DNA of 64,000 nt from a virus: positions 1-64,000 of IMG/VR virus record IMGVR_UViG_3300046460_000148. One strand, 5' to 3'. A model generated the notes under the pieces. It saw only the letters and a list, made by a program, of their open reading frames with translations. It was not told the DNA's origin and did no database searches. A program made the position numbers and the translations under genes. Every line of letters begins with the position of its first letter. The stretch's first letter is position 1. This document shows, piece by piece, positions 25,310 to 34,443 of the stretch.

Positions 25310-28300
25310 AAAATCAAAGCCCAAGATTGAGGTGACGCTCTACTACATGTCGGAGCACTTCGGCATCTGCCACGGGCCGCTTGATTTCATCTCCGAGATC
25401 AAGGTTTCCGAAAAGGTCGCCTGGACCGGCACGAAGGCCACACAGGGCGATATCACCATCAATGAACCGGAGCTGTTCGGCGGCGCCAAGAAAGAGGGCG
25501 GCGTCCAGGGCTCGGTGCATTACCTGCCGGGCAACTATACGCAGACCATCCCGGAAGCGATCGCGGCAAAGCATGGGCGCACGACGGCGACGATGCCGGC
25601 CTATCGCGGCATCGCGTCGGCGTTCTTCTATAACGGGCCGGGCGGGGGAGGGTTTTACTGGTCCGCCAACTCGCCCTACCTGCCGCCCGTCTGGATCAAG
25701 GCCGCGCGCGCCTCGGTGGCGCTGAGCGAGGAACACGCCCGCATCTGGCGCGGCGCGGAGCGCTCCACCCGGACGATCTCCAACATCAATGTCGGCTTCT
25801 TGGACACCGGCCGGAAGCTGTGGGACGTTTCCGGCTCCTATCTGGTGCACGCATCGACAGACCACACCCAGGTGATAATCGAAGACCTACGCACGGGCTC
25901 GGTGCGCGCCACGATCAACCTCGGTTACACGCCGGTCTGGGTCTACATCAGCGAATCCGCAAGTCAGGTCCTGGTCCTCGCGATCGACGGCACGATGCAC
26001 GCCTACAACATGTTCGGGGGCGAAGTTACCTCGGTCGATACGCCGGACCCGACTTTCGGCGGGGTTGATACAGCCGGGAGCCTGACGGGGCCGCCGACCG
26101 AGATTGTCGTTGACGGCGCCACCTATCTGTTCTGGATGCGCTGGAATGACGTCGTCTGTTGTACATACTCGGGCGGCGGCTGGGGCTTTAACTGGTCCGG
26201 GCATCCGTGGGGCCTCTTCGGTGTCACCGGCGGGGTCATCGCGGCGGGACCTGACCACCTTGTTATCCGCATGCCGTTCGGCGGCTGCTATTATGTGGAC
26301 TGGTCACCGCTTGCCATTGGTTTCTTCGGTTTTACCAATATCGATTTCCTGGGGCTTCTCGGCTGGCACGTCTCGACATCTGACCCTATTCACAGCGTTT
26401 CATATGTCCCCGACACCGGCACGTGGTTTTTCACCATCGGCGGCGGATTTGACGCCACTCTCAATTCCGATTGCACTGCCGTCGTTGCACAAGGCGTTAC
26501 CGGCGAATCATTAAGCACCGACACATCGCTTGCTCAGCCGGTTAAATCCCGGCGCATCCTGGACGGCGCGACCGCTGCCGCGTTCATCTCCTCGGCCGAC
26601 GCCTATTTCGTTGATGTCACATCAGGAGACGTGATCGACAGCATCGCCTTTTCCGAGTTCGGTATAGCCAACGCGCCTACGCTGGACGCTGGCTGGTCCG
26701 AGGAAGAGCGCGCATTTGTCCTCAAGACCCCCACCGCCGCCTATGTGCTCTTTCTGCCGACCAATGCCTTTGACAGCAACCCGGCACACATCATCTTCGA
26801 CAGCCTGACGAACACCGACTGGGGCATGGGTTCGCCCACGACCGCCATTGACGTCGATAGCTTTCACAGCGCGGCAGCGGTGCTTTACGGCGAGCAGTTC
26901 GGTCTATCGATGATCTGGACGAAGCAATCCACCATCGAAAGCTTTATCGGCGAAGTGCTGGATCACATCGAGGCGGTGCTGTTCGTCAACCCGGCAACCG
27001 GTCTGCTGACCCTCAAGCTGATCCGCAATGATTACGACCCGGACGATTTGCCGATTTTTACTCCGGACAATTGCGTGGTCACCAGCTTCGGCCGGAAGCT
27101 GTGGGGTGAAACGATCAATGAGATCGTCGTCACCTTCACCAATCCGGCCAATGAAGAGGATCAGACGGTTATCGCTCAGGACCTCGCCAACATCGAGGCG
27201 CAAGGCGGCATCGTCTCCGACGGTCGCAATTACTACGGGGTGCGGGTCCGGTCGCTGGCCGCCGGTCTCGCTCAGCGTGACCTCCGGGCCGCCGCGACGC
27301 CGCTAGCCTCCTGTGACATCGAGGCCAACCGTGAGGCGTGGGATTTGCTGCCCGGCGGCGTGCTCAAAATCCATTCCCCTGATGACGGCGTGAACAGCAT
27401 CATCATGCGGATCGGACGAGTTGATTACGGCAAGCCGGGTGACCCCAAGGTTCGCGCCTCCCTCGTTGAAGACATCTTTTCGCTGCCGCTGGCCGATTAC
27501 ACCATCCCGCCGGACAGCGAATGGGAACCGGTGTCGGAAGAGCCGACGCCGGCCGCTGCCACGCTGGTCTTCACCCTGCCCTACTACATGATGGTCAATG
27601 AGGTTGACGCCATCGTCCTGCTGACCGGGATTGAATATCCGGAGACCTTCGCCGGAGTGCTTGCCGCCCAGACCGGCCAGGACACGGCGGAGTTCGAGCT
27701 TTTCGAAGCGGACGGCGATGACATCGGGACCAAGACGATCGTCAGCCGCGACGTGCTGGCGGCGGACATCGTCCCGGAAGTGGAAACCACGCTGCCGGCA
27801 TTCCCGGACCGGACACAAGGCGACGCGCCGACGGTCGGCGGCATGATGCTGATCGAGGGCGAGGATGATACCGAAACCGAGCTTTGCCTGATCACCGCCG
27901 GGAGCACGACCACGGGATGGACGATCACGCGCGGCGTGCTCGATACCGTTCCGCGTGCGTGGCCGGCCGGCACGCCGGTGTGGTTCATCGATGAGAACCT
28001 TGAGAACACCGACGACACCATCCGATCGGAAGCGGAGACCGTCGATTACAAGGTGCTGACGCGGACCTCGCTCGGCCTGCTGGACTTGGGCGCCGCTCCC
28101 ATCATCTCCGCCACGCTTTCGGCCCGGCCGCATCTGCCGCTGCGGCCGGCTGACGTCAAGGTGGATGGCGATGACGGCTTCGCCGGCGTGGTTGATGAAC
28201 GCGGCGCTGACCCTGTTCCGGTCACCTGGGCAAACCGCAACCGGCTGACCGAGGACACGGTGGTGCTCGCCTGGGATGCCGGCGACGTAACACCCGAGGA

Positions 28301-28538
28301 CGGCCAGACCACGCGCATTGACATCATCAACGGGTCTGGAACAGTGGTGTTCACGCATGATGATTTGCCCGGCACCAGCTTCGACATCCCGGCTGCATCG
28401 TTCGCCGGAGTAGCAACCGGCAGGATCAAGGTCAGCGCCAAGCGCGATGACCTCATTTCGCTACAAGGGTACGAGATCGCGGTGATGATCGACTCCGGCT
28501 ACGGCGATGGTTACGGCTACAATTATGGAGGGGCCTAA
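25302..28538 (+). CDS. Central tail fibre / host-specificity protein
   Basis: 1078 residues, GTG start. The N-terminal section (PKIEVTLYYMSEHFGICHGP) and the middle (EVLDHIEAVLFVNPATGLLT) carry the pattern of the GTA/lambda J-like tip proteins. The last part (from about residue 960) looks like a fibronectin-type module and ends in a Gly/Tyr tail, GYGDGYGYNYGG. It is the likely receptor-contact protein. Confidence 0.8.
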   Translation: MGKKSKPKIEVTLYYMSEHFGICHGPLDFISEIKVSEKVAWTGTKATQGDITINEPELFGGAKKEGGVQGSVHYLPGNYTQTIPEAIAAKHGRTTATMPAYRGIASAFFYNGPGGGGFYWSANSPYLPPVWIKAARASVALSEEHARIWRGAERSTRTISNINVGFLDTGRKLWDVSGSYLVHASTDHTQVIIEDLRTGSVRATINLGYTPVWVYISESASQVLVLAIDGTMHAYNMFGGEVTSVDTPDPTFGGVDTAGSLTGPPTEIVVDGATYLFWMRWNDVVCCTYSGGGWGFNWSGHPWGLFGVTGGVIAAGPDHLVIRMPFGGCYYVDWSPLAIGFFGFTNIDFLGLLGWHVSTSDPIHSVSYVPDTGTWFFTIGGGFDATLNSDCTAVVAQGVTGESLSTDTSLAQPVKSRRILDGATAAAFISSADAYFVDVTSGDVIDSIAFSEFGIANAPTLDAGWSEEERAFVLKTPTAAYVLFLPTNAFDSNPAHIIFDSLTNTDWGMGSPTTAIDVDSFHSAAAVLYGEQFGLSMIWTKQSTIESFIGEVLDHIEAVLFVNPATGLLTLKLIRNDYDPDDLPIFTPDNCVVTSFGRKLWGETINEIVVTFTNPANEEDQTVIAQDLANIEAQGGIVSDGRNYYGVRVRSLAAGLAQRDLRAAATPLASCDIEANREAWDLLPGGVLKIHSPDDGVNSIIMRIGRVDYGKPGDPKVRASLVEDIFSLPLADYTIPPDSEWEPVSEEPTPAAATLVFTLPYYMMVNEVDAIVLLTGIEYPETFAGVLAAQTGQDTAEFELFEADGDDIGTKTIVSRDVLAADIVPEVETTLPAFPDRTQGDAPTVGGMMLIEGEDDTETELCLITAGSTTTGWTITRGVLDTVPRAWPAGTPVWFIDENLENTDDTIRSEAETVDYKVLTRTSLGLLDLGAAPIISATLSARPHLPLRPADVKVDGDDGFAGVVDERGADPVPVTWANRNRLTEDTVVLAWDAGDVTPEDGQTTRIDIINGSGTVVFTHDDLPGTSFDIPAASFAGVATGRIKVSAKRDDLISLQGYEIAVMIDSGYGDGYGYNYGGA

Positions 28539-29356
28539 TGGCTCAAAGAACGCTTCCCGGCATTGGCCTCACCGGCTTCTGGCCGCTTGGATACGACGGC
28601 TGGAATACCGAGAATGACGTCAATCTCCGGCTCCTCTCCGCGCTTGTCCAGGCGCGCGCGATCAGCCGCACCACGGCGCTCCCCGGCTCCCCAACCGATG
28701 GTGACATTTACATTGTCCCGGACGGTGCCGGCAGCAACCCCAATGAGATCGCCATCCGCGATAATGGTGCCTGGGTCTACGTCGTGCCCGAGGAAGGCTT
28801 CAGGTTCTATGTCGATGACGACAATGAAAACATTCAGTTCGACGGCGCGAATTGGATAGGATTTGCCGCCGGCCTTTCTGATGCGCCGAGTGACGGCACG
28901 ATTTACGGTCGAAAGGACGCGGCCTGGGAAGCGGTGCCGAGCGGTCTTTCCGATGCTCCCAGCGATGGCACGATCTATGGGCGGAAAGACGCCGCTTGGG
29001 AGGCAGTGCCGGACGGCCCGACGAGCATCGAGCTTTCACTCTTCGCCGCCGGCGAGCTGACTGCGACCGAATTGATTTTCCGGCATGAGGCGACGCAAGC
29101 CTTCACCATCCCGGCCGGCATGACGGGCTCGCGCGGCTCTTCCGCAGTAGCGGCGACGGGAACACCGGCGCTATCGGTCAAGAAGAACGGCGCGTCAGTC
29201 GGGACCGCGACATGGTCCGCCGCCGGCACGACGGCGGCGCTGGCGATGGCGTCTCCCACGGCCTTCGCAATTGGTGACATCCTGTCTGTGACCGCTCCGG
29301 CTTCACCGGATGCAACGCTTGCCGATGTCTCGCTGTCCATCGTTGGAGATTTGTAA
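28538..29356 (+). CDS. DUF2793-like tail fibre protein with tandem repeats
   Basis: 272 residues. The N-terminal half has WPLGYDGWNTENDVNLRLLS, matching DUF2793. Two tandem 23-residue repeats follow (GLSDAPSDGTIYGRKDAAWE...), a repeat common in phage tail fibres. C-terminal beta-rich region ends DVSLSIVGDL. Start overlaps the upstream stop (TAATG). Confidence 0.75.
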   Translation: MAQRTLPGIGLTGFWPLGYDGWNTENDVNLRLLSALVQARAISRTTALPGSPTDGDIYIVPDGAGSNPNEIAIRDNGAWVYVVPEEGFRFYVDDDNENIQFDGANWIGFAAGLSDAPSDGTIYGRKDAAWEAVPSGLSDAPSDGTIYGRKDAAWEAVPDGPTSIELSLFAAGELTATELIFRHEATQAFTIPAGMTGSRGSSAVAATGTPALSVKKNGASVGTATWSAAGTTAALAMASPTAFAIGDILSVTAPASPDATLADVSLSIVGDL

Positions 29357-30345
29357 TGAGCATCCTTGCTGCCGCCACTTCGCGCGCCGATTTCTACACG
29401 GTGGGAACGACTGCCGCCATCACGACGGCGGCCAAGATCGCGCCCTACGCCAAAGAGGGCGTCTCCATCACGGGCGATACCAGCTACGCACGAATCCTGT
29501 TTCCGTCGGCGTTGGCTGAAGGCTGGTTCCAGTTCTATGTCAATATCAATGCTACCGTTGCCGGCAGCACGACCGGGCAAATGTTTCGTCTCAAGAGCGG
29601 CGAAACCGGGCAAACACTATTCCAACTTGACTTCGATGCCGCTGCCGGCAACTCCCTTGAATACTGGAACGGTAGCGCCTTTGTCGAAGTCAGCGAAACG
29701 ACCACTTTCAACATCGCCCGCTTCAAAATCGACGTCCAGTTTAAGATGGACAATTCAGCAGGCTATTTCCGGGTGTACGTGAACGACACACTCATCCATG
29801 AGCTAACCGGAGATACGATTTTCACGGCGGCGACAACGCTGGACACGCTCGAACTCGCGTGTCCGAACAACGTGGGGCTCGGCAACGGTCAATATGATTT
29901 CTCCGGCTTTATCCTCGCCGACGAGGACACCCGGTCGATGATCTTCCATCAGGGGCAGGCAACCGCCGATGGCGCGAATACGGCATGGACCGGGGTATAT
30001 ACCGACGTCACAAAGCTCGACCGAAACGACAGCACCTTCATCGAGTCCGGGACGGCGGCTCAGCTTGAAACATACGTCATGGATGACGTGCACACTGATC
30101 TCGCGGCCTATGTCCCGCGCGCCGTCGTTCTCTCCACGCGCACCCGGCGCGGCGCGACGGGGCCGCAGAACATGCAAGGCGTCGTCCGGCAGGGCGGCAG
30201 CGACTTCACTACCTCGAACATCTCCGGCATCAACACGGCTTACGGCACCCGGCAGGCGGTGATGAATACCAATCCGGCCACCGGCGCGGCCTGGACCATT
30301 GCCGAAGTCAACGCGGCTGAGTTCGGCGTGAAGGCGATCGCCTGA
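29356..30345 (+). CDS. Tail fibre-like protein
   Basis: 329 residues. Laminin-G/concanavalin-like pattern in the middle (GYFRVYVNDTLIHELTGD) and a C-terminal segment TRRGATGPQNMQGVVRQGG shared with phage fibre tips. Start overlaps the previous stop. Likely a carbohydrate-contacting fibre; no family name assigned. Confidence 0.6.
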   Translation: MSILAAATSRADFYTVGTTAAITTAAKIAPYAKEGVSITGDTSYARILFPSALAEGWFQFYVNINATVAGSTTGQMFRLKSGETGQTLFQLDFDAAAGNSLEYWNGSAFVEVSETTTFNIARFKIDVQFKMDNSAGYFRVYVNDTLIHELTGDTIFTAATTLDTLELACPNNVGLGNGQYDFSGFILADEDTRSMIFHQGQATADGANTAWTGVYTDVTKLDRNDSTFIESGTAAQLETYVMDDVHTDLAAYVPRAVVLSTRTRRGATGPQNMQGVVRQGGSDFTTSNISGINTAYGTRQAVMNTNPATGAAWTIAEVNAAEFGVKAIA

Positions 30346-30346
30346 T

Positions 30347-31285
30347 ATGACATTATCCCCATCCCCGTTTACCTTCGTTGGCGCAAGTAACGCGGCAGAA
30401 GTAGCGAGCGGCAATCTGACGCTTGTCACCACCGGCGTCACAATTCAGACCGGTGACCTAGTTATCGCCTGTATTGCATATCGTGACACGCCCGCCTTCT
30501 CGGCTCCGGACGCGAGCTGGTCGATCGTTGAACAGCAATCAAGCGGCAACGTCGCGACGGTAGCCAGCACGGCTATTGCGTCCGGCGTGATGATGGTCTG
30601 CCAATCGTGGCCCGCGTCTGCGCCCAGCCTCGTCTTCGGGCGCACCGGCGGGGATGTCGCCCGAGGCGTGCTGCTGGTCTATCGAGGGCAGAAGGCGGCG
30701 GGCTCGCTCAACGTGCACAGCTCGTTCACGACGGCGGCGGCGTCAACGACATCGTCCACTCCATCGATCACGACGACGACTGACGAGGAGTTGATCGTCG
30801 CAATGGTTGCGGGCGGCGTCAACAGCGGGTCGTCGGCTTTTAGGGCGGTAACCGATCCGACAACGCAGAGCGGCACGACCACCGACACTACCGAATACGG
30901 GGTGGAGGGCGCGTGGCTTGAACGCCATGACAGCACGACGAACACCGGGGCCAGGTGTTCGATCGGCGTCGCCTCTGCGGTTAAGTCGGCCGCCGGGGCA
31001 ACCGGGGAAATACGGTCCACCCAGACCCAGACGTCCAGGTTCGTGACGATCGCCGCGTCGTTCAAGAACGCCGGGCAGGATCGTTCGACGGTCCAGGCTT
31101 CGAAGGCGTCCCGCTATGACGTGGTTGGGCCGAACGATGACGGGGTCAGCGTCTCCAAGGTATCCCGCTATGACGTCTTCATGGCTGTCGGCGTAGTGTC
31201 CATCACCAAGCTCTCTCGATATGACGTGCTTGTTCCAGGCGAGAGCGCGGTCAAACGGCGCGTCCAAAACATCAACTATCACTAA
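30347..31285 (+). CDS. Tail-module protein of unknown function
   Basis: 312 residues, Ser/Thr/Ala-rich and beta-prone. Two recognisable halves: an N-terminal sheet protein (PFTFVGASNAAEVASGNLTL) and a C-terminal triple repeat of (S/A)K.SRYDV(V/F/L): SKASRYDVV, SKVSRYDVF, TKLSRYDVL. The repeats suggest a fibrous or phasin-like tip. Last gene of the tail block. Confidence 0.6.
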   Translation: MTLSPSPFTFVGASNAAEVASGNLTLVTTGVTIQTGDLVIACIAYRDTPAFSAPDASWSIVEQQSSGNVATVASTAIASGVMMVCQSWPASAPSLVFGRTGGDVARGVLLVYRGQKAAGSLNVHSSFTTAAASTTSSTPSITTTTDEELIVAMVAGGVNSGSSAFRAVTDPTTQSGTTTDTTEYGVEGAWLERHDSTTNTGARCSIGVASAVKSAAGATGEIRSTQTQTSRFVTIAASFKNAGQDRSTVQASKASRYDVVGPNDDGVSVSKVSRYDVFMAVGVVSITKLSRYDVLVPGESAVKRRVQNINYH

Positions 31286-31308
31286 TCCCAAACATCAGGA
31301 GCGCCACG

Positions 31309-32169
31309 ATGGCGGCCAAGAATTTTGACGACTCCCTCGCCAGGGTGCTTGTCCATGAGGGCGGCTATGTCGATGATCCGAGAGACCCCGGCGGGGCGAC
31401 AAATCAGGGGATCACACAGCGGACTTACGACGCCTACCGGCGGAGCAAGAAGCAGTCCACCCGCGCCGTCCGGCTCATGACGCCGCCGGAGCGCAATGAG
31501 ATTTACCGGCGGCAATACTGGGACGCGATCCAAGGCGACACGTTGCCGGACGGAATCGATTATGTCCTGTTTGACGGCGCCGTGCATAGCGGTCCGAAGC
31601 AGTCGATCAAATGGCTACAGCGCGCGCTCGGCCCTTCCTACCACGGGGCGATTGATGGCGTGATCGGCCTCGCCACCTTCGCGGCGCTTGAGTCGACCAC
31701 GAACTATTCCCAGCTCATCGACCGGATTTGCGATCGGCGGCTGGCCTTTCTCCGGACGCTCGACGGCTGGGCGCCCTTCGGCAATGGCTGGAAGCGGCGC
31801 GTGGCCAATGTCCGGGCGGTCGCCAAGGCTGACGCCCTGGATATCAAGAATCCGTCCACGGTCCTTGCGGTTCCGCTGCCCGGCGGCGAGGCAAAGGCGA
31901 GGATAGAGGATGCGCGCCGGGCTCCATCGAAAGCGCCAGGAGACGCGGCAACCGGTGGCGGACTCGGCGGTCTCGGGATTGCCGGCGTCCTGCAAGGGCT
32001 TCAAGAGCAACTGACGCCATACAGCATCGCCGGCGGCTGGATCGGAAGGCTCGTGATTATCCTGGCCGTCAGCGGCGCGCTCCTCGCTATCGGCGGCATC
32101 GCCTACCGCTGGTATGCAAAGCGGCAGCAAGCCAAGATCGCTGACGCACTCGACGTGGTGCCGGCATGA
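31309..32169 (+). CDS. Endolysin: GH108 muramidase with C-terminal membrane segment
   Basis: 286 residues. GH108 N-terminal domain with catalytic Glu17 in VLVHEGGYVDDP, then GGATNQGITQRTYD. A PG_binding_3 region follows (WLQRALGPSYHGAIDGVIG). About residues 175-230 are a linker, and LVIILAVSGALLAIGGIAY (about 245-263) is a hydrophobic helix followed by a basic tail RWYAKRQQ. Cuts the glycan backbone of peptidoglycan. A membrane anchor on an endolysin is unusual and may control when the enzyme is released or flipped. Confidence 0.9.
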   Translation: MAAKNFDDSLARVLVHEGGYVDDPRDPGGATNQGITQRTYDAYRRSKKQSTRAVRLMTPPERNEIYRRQYWDAIQGDTLPDGIDYVLFDGAVHSGPKQSIKWLQRALGPSYHGAIDGVIGLATFAALESTTNYSQLIDRICDRRLAFLRTLDGWAPFGNGWKRRVANVRAVAKADALDIKNPSTVLAVPLPGGEAKARIEDARRAPSKAPGDAATGGGLGGLGIAGVLQGLQEQLTPYSIAGGWIGRLVIILAVSGALLAIGGIAYRWYAKRQQAKIADALDVVPA

Positions 32170-32432
32170 TCGCCTTTCTCGCAAGCCCGATCGGCAAGAT
32201 TGCCGCCGCCATCATCGTCGCCGCCGTGCTGGTCGGCGCCGGCTATATCAAAGGCCGATCAGATGGCAAACTTCGGCAGATGAAAGATACCGTTGAGGCG
32301 GTTCAAAATCGCGGGGTGATTAACAATGAAGTCAGCAAGCTTGGCGATTATAGCCTCTGCCTTCGCCTTGGTGGGATGCCAGACGACTGCGCTCAATTGC
32401 GCGGGATGGACGCCGCCCCCCAAGGCAAATAA
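32166..32432 (+). CDS. Inner-membrane spanin (Rz-like)
   Basis: 88 residues. IGKIAAAIIVAAVLVGAGYI is a single N-terminal membrane helix, then a charged helical periplasmic part. ATGA overlap with the endolysin. The lipoprotein gene below starts inside it in another frame, the standard Rz/Rz1 arrangement. Confidence 0.75.
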   Translation: MIAFLASPIGKIAAAIIVAAVLVGAGYIKGRSDGKLRQMKDTVEAVQNRGVINNEVSKLGDYSLCLRLGGMPDDCAQLRGMDAAPQGK

Positions 32433-32523
32433 CCCGGTTAGGCTGGTCCAGGAGGAACAGGGTCTTTCCCGCTGGATCATCGCGACCGATCAGTTCGGAA
32501 AGAAACAAGGTTGCTGGAAATAG
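32326..32523 (+). CDS. Outer-membrane spanin (Rz1-like lipoprotein)
   Basis: 65 residues; signal peptide MKSASLAIIASAFALVGC with lipobox LVGC, cleavage before Cys18. The mature part is short and has a Pro-rich PPPK segment, as Rz1 proteins do. It overlaps the inner spanin by 107 bases in the +1 frame. The pair links both membranes to fuse them at the end of lysis. Confidence 0.8.
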   Translation: MKSASLAIIASAFALVGCQTTALNCAGWTPPPKANNPVRLVQEEQGLSRWIIATDQFGKKQGCWK

Positions 32524-32534
32524 GAGAAATTCCG

Positions 32535-32738
32535 ATGCCGCTTTTGCAGATGCTTTTGGTGATCTTGGTCATCTCGCTTGTCGCCGCCCTTGTTGCCGGC
32601 GTGCTTGTCTTCCTGATCCGGAGCGCGCCGTTCCTGCCTGAACCTTATAAGGCGTGGGCAGTATGGGCGGTCATCGCGATCGTCGTGCTGGTCGCGCTGA
32701 TCAAGATTTTGCCGGCAGTGGGAGTGCTCACCTATTGA
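32535..32738 (+). CDS. Two-helix membrane protein (Thivi_2564-like), holin candidate
   Basis: 67 residues from ATG 32535 after TAGGAG. Two hydrophobic helices (about 3-28 and 42-62) with the PFLPEPYKAWAVW turn shared by the Thivi_2564 family. Small two-helix protein next to the lysis genes, so a holin is plausible. Confidence 0.65.
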   Translation: MPLLQMLLVILVISLVAALVAGVLVFLIRSAPFLPEPYKAWAVWAVIAIVVLVALIKILPAVGVLTY

Positions 32739-33202
32739 ACGTGCGCGCCGCTCTTGCCATTGGGTGGCGCTGGTTTGCCCACGCATCCGGCGTCATCCTC
32801 ATCGCTGGGTCGATCTCCTATGGCGTCCTGCATCTCTTCTCGATCAATGGCCCGGTCGTTACCGTAACCGAGGGGCCGGGCTACATTTCCACCGTCGTGC
32901 CCTACAGAGGGGTCCTGACCTACAAGATTTCGACCCAGCGCCACGCCTCCTGTCCCGGCCGGGTGATCGCCAGCTTTATCAATCAGGGCGGGGGTCCGCC
33001 GGTTACCGTCCTCTTGAGCCGGCCGATCCTTTCCACCGAGATCAAGCAGACCGACGACGCCACTATTTATCTTCAATTGCCTGAGAACGTTTACCCCGGC
33101 CGCTGGTTATTCCGGTCAGTGGTGGACAGCACATGTCCGACCTATTCGCGCCAGGATGTAACCGCACAGTTCCCGTTCGAGGTGACCCATCATGTGGACT
33201 GA
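32735..33202 (+). CDS. Membrane-anchored hypothetical protein
   Basis: 155 residues from TTG 32735 (overlapping the previous stop) or GTG 32741. One N-terminal hydrophobic helix (WFAHASGVILIAGSISYGVL), then a beta-rich domain with two Cys (HASCPGR and DSTCPTY). Probably periplasmic. Function unknown. Confidence 0.65.
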   Translation: MNVRAALAIGWRWFAHASGVILIAGSISYGVLHLFSINGPVVTVTEGPGYISTVVPYRGVLTYKISTQRHASCPGRVIASFINQGGGPPVTVLLSRPILSTEIKQTDDATIYLQLPENVYPGRWLFRSVVDSTCPTYSRQDVTAQFPFEVTHHVD

Positions 33203-33566
33203 CATCCTCAATTTCTTCGGCGCCGAACGCTATTCACAGCACTCCATCTGCCTGACCAATGACCCCGTCATGATCTTCCTCTATGTGCTGTCTGATCTTT
33301 CCACCTTCGCGTCCTATATCGCGATCGGCATTTCACTGTTGCTCGTAGCGCGCGTTCCGCCCATTCGCGTGAGGCCAACGATGCGGCTCTTGTTCGGGTC
33401 TTTCATCTTCCTATGTGGTCTTTCTCATCTGACGTCCGTGATTACCCTCTTCACCGGCGTCTATCGTCTCGACATCATGATCAGGGCCGCGATGGCCGCC
33501 GTCTCGGTCATGACTGCAATTGCCACGGTCAACGACTACTATCGTCAACAGCCGAAAGTCACGTGA
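33192..33566 (+). CDS. Ethylene-receptor-like (ETR1-type) membrane domain protein
   Basis: 124 residues, about three membrane helices. SDLSTFASYIAI and FGSFIFLCGLSHL align with the ethylene-binding domain of ETR1-type sensors: Asp35, Tyr42, Ile45, Cys75 and His79 fall at the spacing of Asp25, Tyr32, Ile35, Cys65 and His69 of Arabidopsis ETR1, with a constant offset of 10. The last conserved ligand-pocket Pro is Gly here. There is no kinase or other output domain. In the lysis cassette it could be a holin-like pore or a copper- or ligand-responsive timer; both are inference. Confidence 0.6.
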   Translation: MWTDILNFFGAERYSQHSICLTNDPVMIFLYVLSDLSTFASYIAIGISLLLVARVPPIRVRPTMRLLFGSFIFLCGLSHLTSVITLFTGVYRLDIMIRAAMAAVSVMTAIATVNDYYRQQPKVT

Positions 33567-33567
33567 C

Positions 33568-33768
33568 ATGGATGCGGAGGCGTTCTTGACTGTAACGGCG
33601 ACATTCCTCATCGCGATCAGTTGCGGCGTCATTTCATATCGGGTTTCCATCCGGCAAGCGAAACAGGAGATCGACGCGGCCTTCCAGCAGCACATCGAGC
33701 GGATGCACCAAGAGCATCGACTGTTCGTTGAGGAGGTTGTGGAGACGATTGAGCAACCGAAGGACTGA
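33568..33768 (+). CDS. Small single-pass membrane protein
   Basis: 66 residues. MDAEAFLTVTATFLIAISCG gives one membrane helix, then a charged helix (QAKQEIDAAFQQHIERM). Unrecognised; starts one base after the stop of the previous gene. Confidence 0.6.
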   Translation: MDAEAFLTVTATFLIAISCGVISYRVSIRQAKQEIDAAFQQHIERMHQEHRLFVEEVVETIEQPKD

Positions 33769-33771
33769 GAT

Positions 33772-34095
33772 GTGGACCTCGCACCTTTTCTCACGTTCGG
33801 CGGGGCTGTCCTCACTGCTGTGTTCACCGTCATCGGTACTATCTATGTCGCCCGCTCCCGGACGAAGACTGATCTCGGCGCTTCCATCACCAGCGGCTTC
33901 CGGGAACTGACCGATCAGCTCCAGGAGGAGCGCAGCCAATTGAGCGAGATCATCAGGCGGCAGCGGGAGGAGTTGGCGAACGTCGAAAAGCTGACGGACA
34001 GGCAGGAGCACACAATTCGGCGAATGCGCCGCCGTGTGGCCCTCCTGGAAAGCAAACTGGCAAAGGCCGGGCTGGATATACCGCCCGGCGACTGA
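33772..34095 (+). CDS. Membrane-anchored coiled-coil protein
   Basis: 107 residues, GTG start. N-terminal helix LTFGGAVLTAVFTVIGTIYV followed by a predicted coiled coil (ITSGFRELTDQLQEERSQLS). Resembles small membrane proteins of phage lysis modules; last + gene before the opposite-strand macro-like gene. Confidence 0.6.
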   Translation: MDLAPFLTFGGAVLTAVFTVIGTIYVARSRTKTDLGASITSGFRELTDQLQEERSQLSEIIRRQREELANVEKLTDRQEHTIRRMRRRVALLESKLAKAGLDIPPGD

Positions 34096-34104
34096 GCGCG
34101 TTCC

Positions 34105-34443
34105 TTAGCGAAATTCGGGCGGCTTGCAAACATTGCCCGGAGCGTCAGCGAACATCGGCGCGATCTGCCCCGGCGTGTAGCCGGCGAGGCCGCACCCGAT
34201 CGCCGTGAGATTGAATGTCAGCTCCGGGTGATTGCGCGCGAACTCCAGGAAGCGCTCGACATGCATCCGAATGTTATCCAGGTGCAGCGTCCGAATATAA
34301 TGGTCCTTCGTCGGTATGCCGTAAGACCTCCCTTGAAGGCCCTCGCCCTGGCCGTAAATCGCCCCGTGATTTTTGAGCGCAAACAGCGCCGCGCCCTTCC
34401 CGTGCCGGCCGGCGAGATTGCTTCCGAAAACGAAGATATTCAA
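34105..34443 (-). CDS. Macro-domain-like protein
   Basis: 112 residues. MNIFVFGSNLAGRHGKGAAL has the loop of macro/ADP-ribose-phosphatase-like phage proteins, and TAIGCGLAGYTPGQIAPMF gives the second conserved GCG-LAGY segment. Such proteins bind ADP-ribose. It lies on the opposite strand at the end of the lysis block, overlapping the next minus-strand gene (ATGA). It may remove ADP-ribose or counter host ADP-ribosylation; this is inference. Confidence 0.75.
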   Translation of the reverse strand: MNIFVFGSNLAGRHGKGAALFALKNHGAIYGQGEGLQGRSYGIPTKDHYIRTLHLDNIRMHVERFLEFARNHPELTFNLTAIGCGLAGYTPGQIAPMFADAPGNVCKPPEFR

